DNA of 16,008 bases from Planctomycetes bacterium RBG_16_41_13. GTDB taxonomy: Bacteria > Planctomycetota > Brocadiia > Brocadiales > Brocadiaceae. The stretch covers positions 1 through 16,008 of the forward strand of contig MHYI01000301.1 in the NCBI GenBank assembly GCA_001828295.1. The letters are read 5' to 3'. The position numbers and the translations under genes are program-made. The first letter of the stretch is position 1, and every line of letters starts with the position of its first letter. Shown here one piece after another: positions 14,509 through 16,008 of this stretch. A model generated the notes under the pieces. That model was not told where the DNA came from. It saw only the letters and a list, made by a program, of their open reading frames with translations, and did no database searches.

Positions 14509-15588
14509 TTAATCTCCCTTTGGAAAAGAGCCGAGAATCTTTACATCAAAACATTTTTTTGATATCTCTTCAAGTGCTTTTTGAACATTCTGGTCTGATA
14601 CATGTCCATCAAAATCCAAATAAAAGCAATATTCCCATGCCTTTTTCCGCGTAGGCAGGGATTCTATATTCGTGAGATTGATGTTGTACGATTTAAATGG
14701 CCCTAAAATTTCTACCAATGCCCCGGAACGATTTTTAACGTAGCACATTATCGCTGTTTTGTCCTTTCCGCTGGGGCCGCTATACTCTTTGCCGAGGATA
14801 AAAAACCTTGTCGTATTACTAGGGTCGTCTTCAATATTTTCAAAAAGAATTTTTAGTCCATATTTGTGAGAAATCTCAGAATTGCCAATCACGGCAAAAC
14901 ACCTGCCTTCATCCGACTTTTGAGCATCTGCGACTATTCTTGCAGCCTCAGCGCTACTACTTACCTCAACAAGTTCAATGCAAGGAAGGTTCACCGCCAG
15001 CCAATTTTTACACTGTGTTAATATTTGTGGTTTCGAAAATACCTTTTTAATTTCTTCTTTTTTGCAATTTGCCATCAAATAATGATGGATTGGCAAAATT
15101 ATTTCAGAACACACCTTTACGTCATGTTTTACAAACATGTTCAATGTTTCACGAATGCCACCCTCAATGGTATTTTCAACGGGAACAATGCCATAATCAC
15201 ATCTATTGACGGCTACATCCCTGAAAACACACTCTATTCCTCTTGCCGGTATGTACTCTACAGATGAACCAAATTTCTGTTTTGCGGCAAAATAACTAAA
15301 CGTTCCTTCAGGACCGAGATAAGAAACCTTAATAGCCTTCTCTAACACCAAAGAACCTGCCATTAATTCACGGTATATAGCTTTTAAACATTCATTAGAT
15401 AACGGCCCCTTATTTTTTGATGTAATTCGTAAGTAAACTTCCTGCTCTCTATTAGGAACGTAAACCTGTGAACGATTTTGTTGTTTAATTTCCCCAATCT
15501 TTAAAACAAATTTTGCCCTTTCGTTGAGTAAATCTACAATCTTATCATCAATTATGTCAATTTCGTTCCTTAAATCATCGATACTCAT
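14509..15588 (-). CDS. pheA: Bifunctional chorismate mutase / prephenate dehydratase
   Basis: The P-protein converts chorismate to prephenate and then to phenylpyruvate, the route to phenylalanine. Residues 1-85 are an AroQ-type mutase (R7, R24, K35, R47, E48). Residues about 86-265 are prephenate dehydratase, starting VSYLGPEGTFS, with PVENTIEGG (136-144) and the catalytic TRF motif (260-262). An ACT regulatory domain (about 275-355) follows. In the ACT domain GALV (289-292) is intact but the usual ESRP Phe-binding motif reads ESLP (309-312). At 359 residues the length matches other P-proteins. The gene heads the pheA-tpiA-secG unit; no obvious Phe-rich leader peptide or ribosome-binding site precedes the ATG. 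Confidence 0.95.
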   Translation of the reverse strand: MSIDDLRNEIDIIDDKIVDLLNERAKFVLKIGEIKQQNRSQVYVPNREQEVYLRITSKNKGPLSNECLKAIYRELMAGSLVLEKAIKVSYLGPEGTFSYFAAKQKFGSSVEYIPARGIECVFRDVAVNRCDYGIVPVENTIEGGIRETLNMFVKHDVKVCSEIILPIHHYLMANCKKEEIKKVFSKPQILTQCKNWLAVNLPCIELVEVSSSAEAARIVADAQKSDEGRCFAVIGNSEISHKYGLKILFENIEDDPSNTTRFFILGKEYSGPSGKDKTAIMCYVKNRSGALVEILGPFKSYNINLTNIESLPTRKKAWEYCFYLDFDGHVSDQNVQKALEEISKKCFDVKILGSFPKGD

Positions 15589-15670
15589 GTCTATTTTAAC
15601 CCGTCAGCAAATAGTAATTATTTAAGGTTAGTCGTTGATAACAAAGCATTTATAGGTAAAATTTCAACTA

Positions 15671-15699
15671 AATTTATCACAATTCCTCAAGAGAGTCAA
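15671..15699 (-). promoter_or_regulatory. Candidate promoter for pheA-tpiA-secG
   Basis: On the minus strand TTGACT (complement of 15694-15699) and TAAATT (complement of 15671-15676) are 17 bp apart. Transcription would start near 15664, leaving about 75 nt of leader before the pheA ATG. The AGTCAAT containing this -35 box is mirrored by ATTGACT at 15728-15734, which forms the -35 of the divergent promoter. Confidence 0.45.
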
Positions 15700-15728
15700 T
15701 AAAATTAAGTCATTTAAAGTTTTTTTAA

Positions 15729-15836
15729 TTGACTGTGGACGAAACATTGTTAAAATCAGTAAAATAAAATTTATTTTTGCTCTAATATTTTGCATTTAGG
15801 CATGTTATGATGTAAAACGATAACGATGCCATCGTT
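15729..15836 (+). promoter_or_regulatory. Candidate promoter region for the plus-strand gene at 15965
   Basis: Two possible plus-strand promoters are seen. The first is TTGACT (15729-15734), 16 bp, TAAAAT (15751-15756), giving a leader of about 200 nt. The second is an extended -10, TGTTATGAT (15803-15811), without a good -35 box. Just after it, AACGAT (15822-15827) and ATCGTT (15831-15836) form a dyad with a 3-nt loop near the second predicted start point, which may be an operator or a 5' hairpin. The rest of the 15589-15964 gap is AT-rich with no gene I can support. Confidence 0.35.
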
Positions 15837-15964
15837 CTTTGAAATACTATTTTTATGATTGATTTATTATTTTCCTACATGAGCTTCAATATCATTATCT
15901 TACGTTTTTAACTATTTGTATTATATGAATTTATATTAACCTGTTCAGAAAGGATTGTATACTT

Positions 15965-16008
15965 ATGGCAGTAGGAAAAATAGGCAACTCTCCGCAAAGG
16001 ATTGGGGT
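15965..16008 (+). CDS. Start of an unidentified gene, cut by the window end
   Basis: An ATG at 15965 opens a frame reading MAVGKIGNSPQRIG up to the window edge. GAAAGGA (15947-15953) provides a reasonable ribosome-binding site about 10-11 nt upstream, and a promoter region precedes it. Fourteen residues are not enough to assign a family, and I do not recognise it. It is divergent from pheA. Confidence 0.45.
   Translation, partial: MAVGKIGNSPQRIG

Noticed and set aside
1..16008. tRNA, rRNA, CRISPR array, riboswitch or origin
   Set aside because: Read through both strands by eye; no regularly spaced repeats, cloverleaf-like sequence, conserved rRNA segments or DnaA-box cluster were recognised. 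A covariance-model scan would settle it.

Overview
The window looks like chromosomal DNA from a low-GC bacterium, most likely a planctomycete of the anammox lineage (Brocadiales: Kuenenia/Brocadia type). This is an inference, not a proof. It rests on AT-rich coding sequence, a split pantothenate module (CoaC without CoaB), a SecG with an extra membrane segment and a His-rich tail, and a membrane protein joining two domains linked to nitric oxide / Fe-S biology. No rRNA, tRNA or CRISPR array was seen.

Left part (1 to about 4.3 kb) looks like an accessory patch. A B12-binding radical SAM protein (134-1612, +) is visibly richer in G+C than its surroundings and starts at TTG. It is followed by a small VOC/glyoxalase-fold protein (1840-2223, -), a ribonuclease HI-type protein (2352-2903, +) and a ParA/Soj-type ATPase with no ParB beside it (3008-3796, -). 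Upstream of parA sits a 152-bp palindromic element (3844-3995) with 24-bp terminal inverted repeats and an 8-bp target duplication, i.e. a MITE.

Middle: a good sigma70-type promoter (4182-4210) drives a 585-residue protein with ScdA_N, a 12-helix NnrS-like core and a C-terminal DUF1858 domain (4356-6113, +). It faces the housekeeping block on the other strand.

Right part (6.1 to 15.6 kb) is a dense minus-strand housekeeping block. In transcription order it reads pheA, tpiA, secG, yicC, gmk, coaC, dut, ftsK, rimO, pgsA. The tight junctions are: pheA-tpiA 6 nt, gmk-coaC 2 nt, coaC-dut 5 nt, ftsK/rimO 8-bp overlap. Larger gaps before yicC, ftsK and pgsA suggest several transcription units. Together they cover phenylalanine synthesis, triose phosphate isomerisation, protein export, RNA turnover, GMP phosphorylation, CoA synthesis, dUTP removal, chromosome segregation, ribosome modification and phospholipid synthesis.

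The last 376 bp before 15965 form a divergent promoter region. It serves pheA on one side and, on the other, a new plus-strand gene of which only 14 codons are in the window. The items best worth a second look are the MITE and its possible outward promoter, the ScdA_N-NnrS-DUF1858 fusion, the SecG His tail, an altered Phe-binding motif in PheA, and a promoter that would make the VOC gene's mRNA leaderless.
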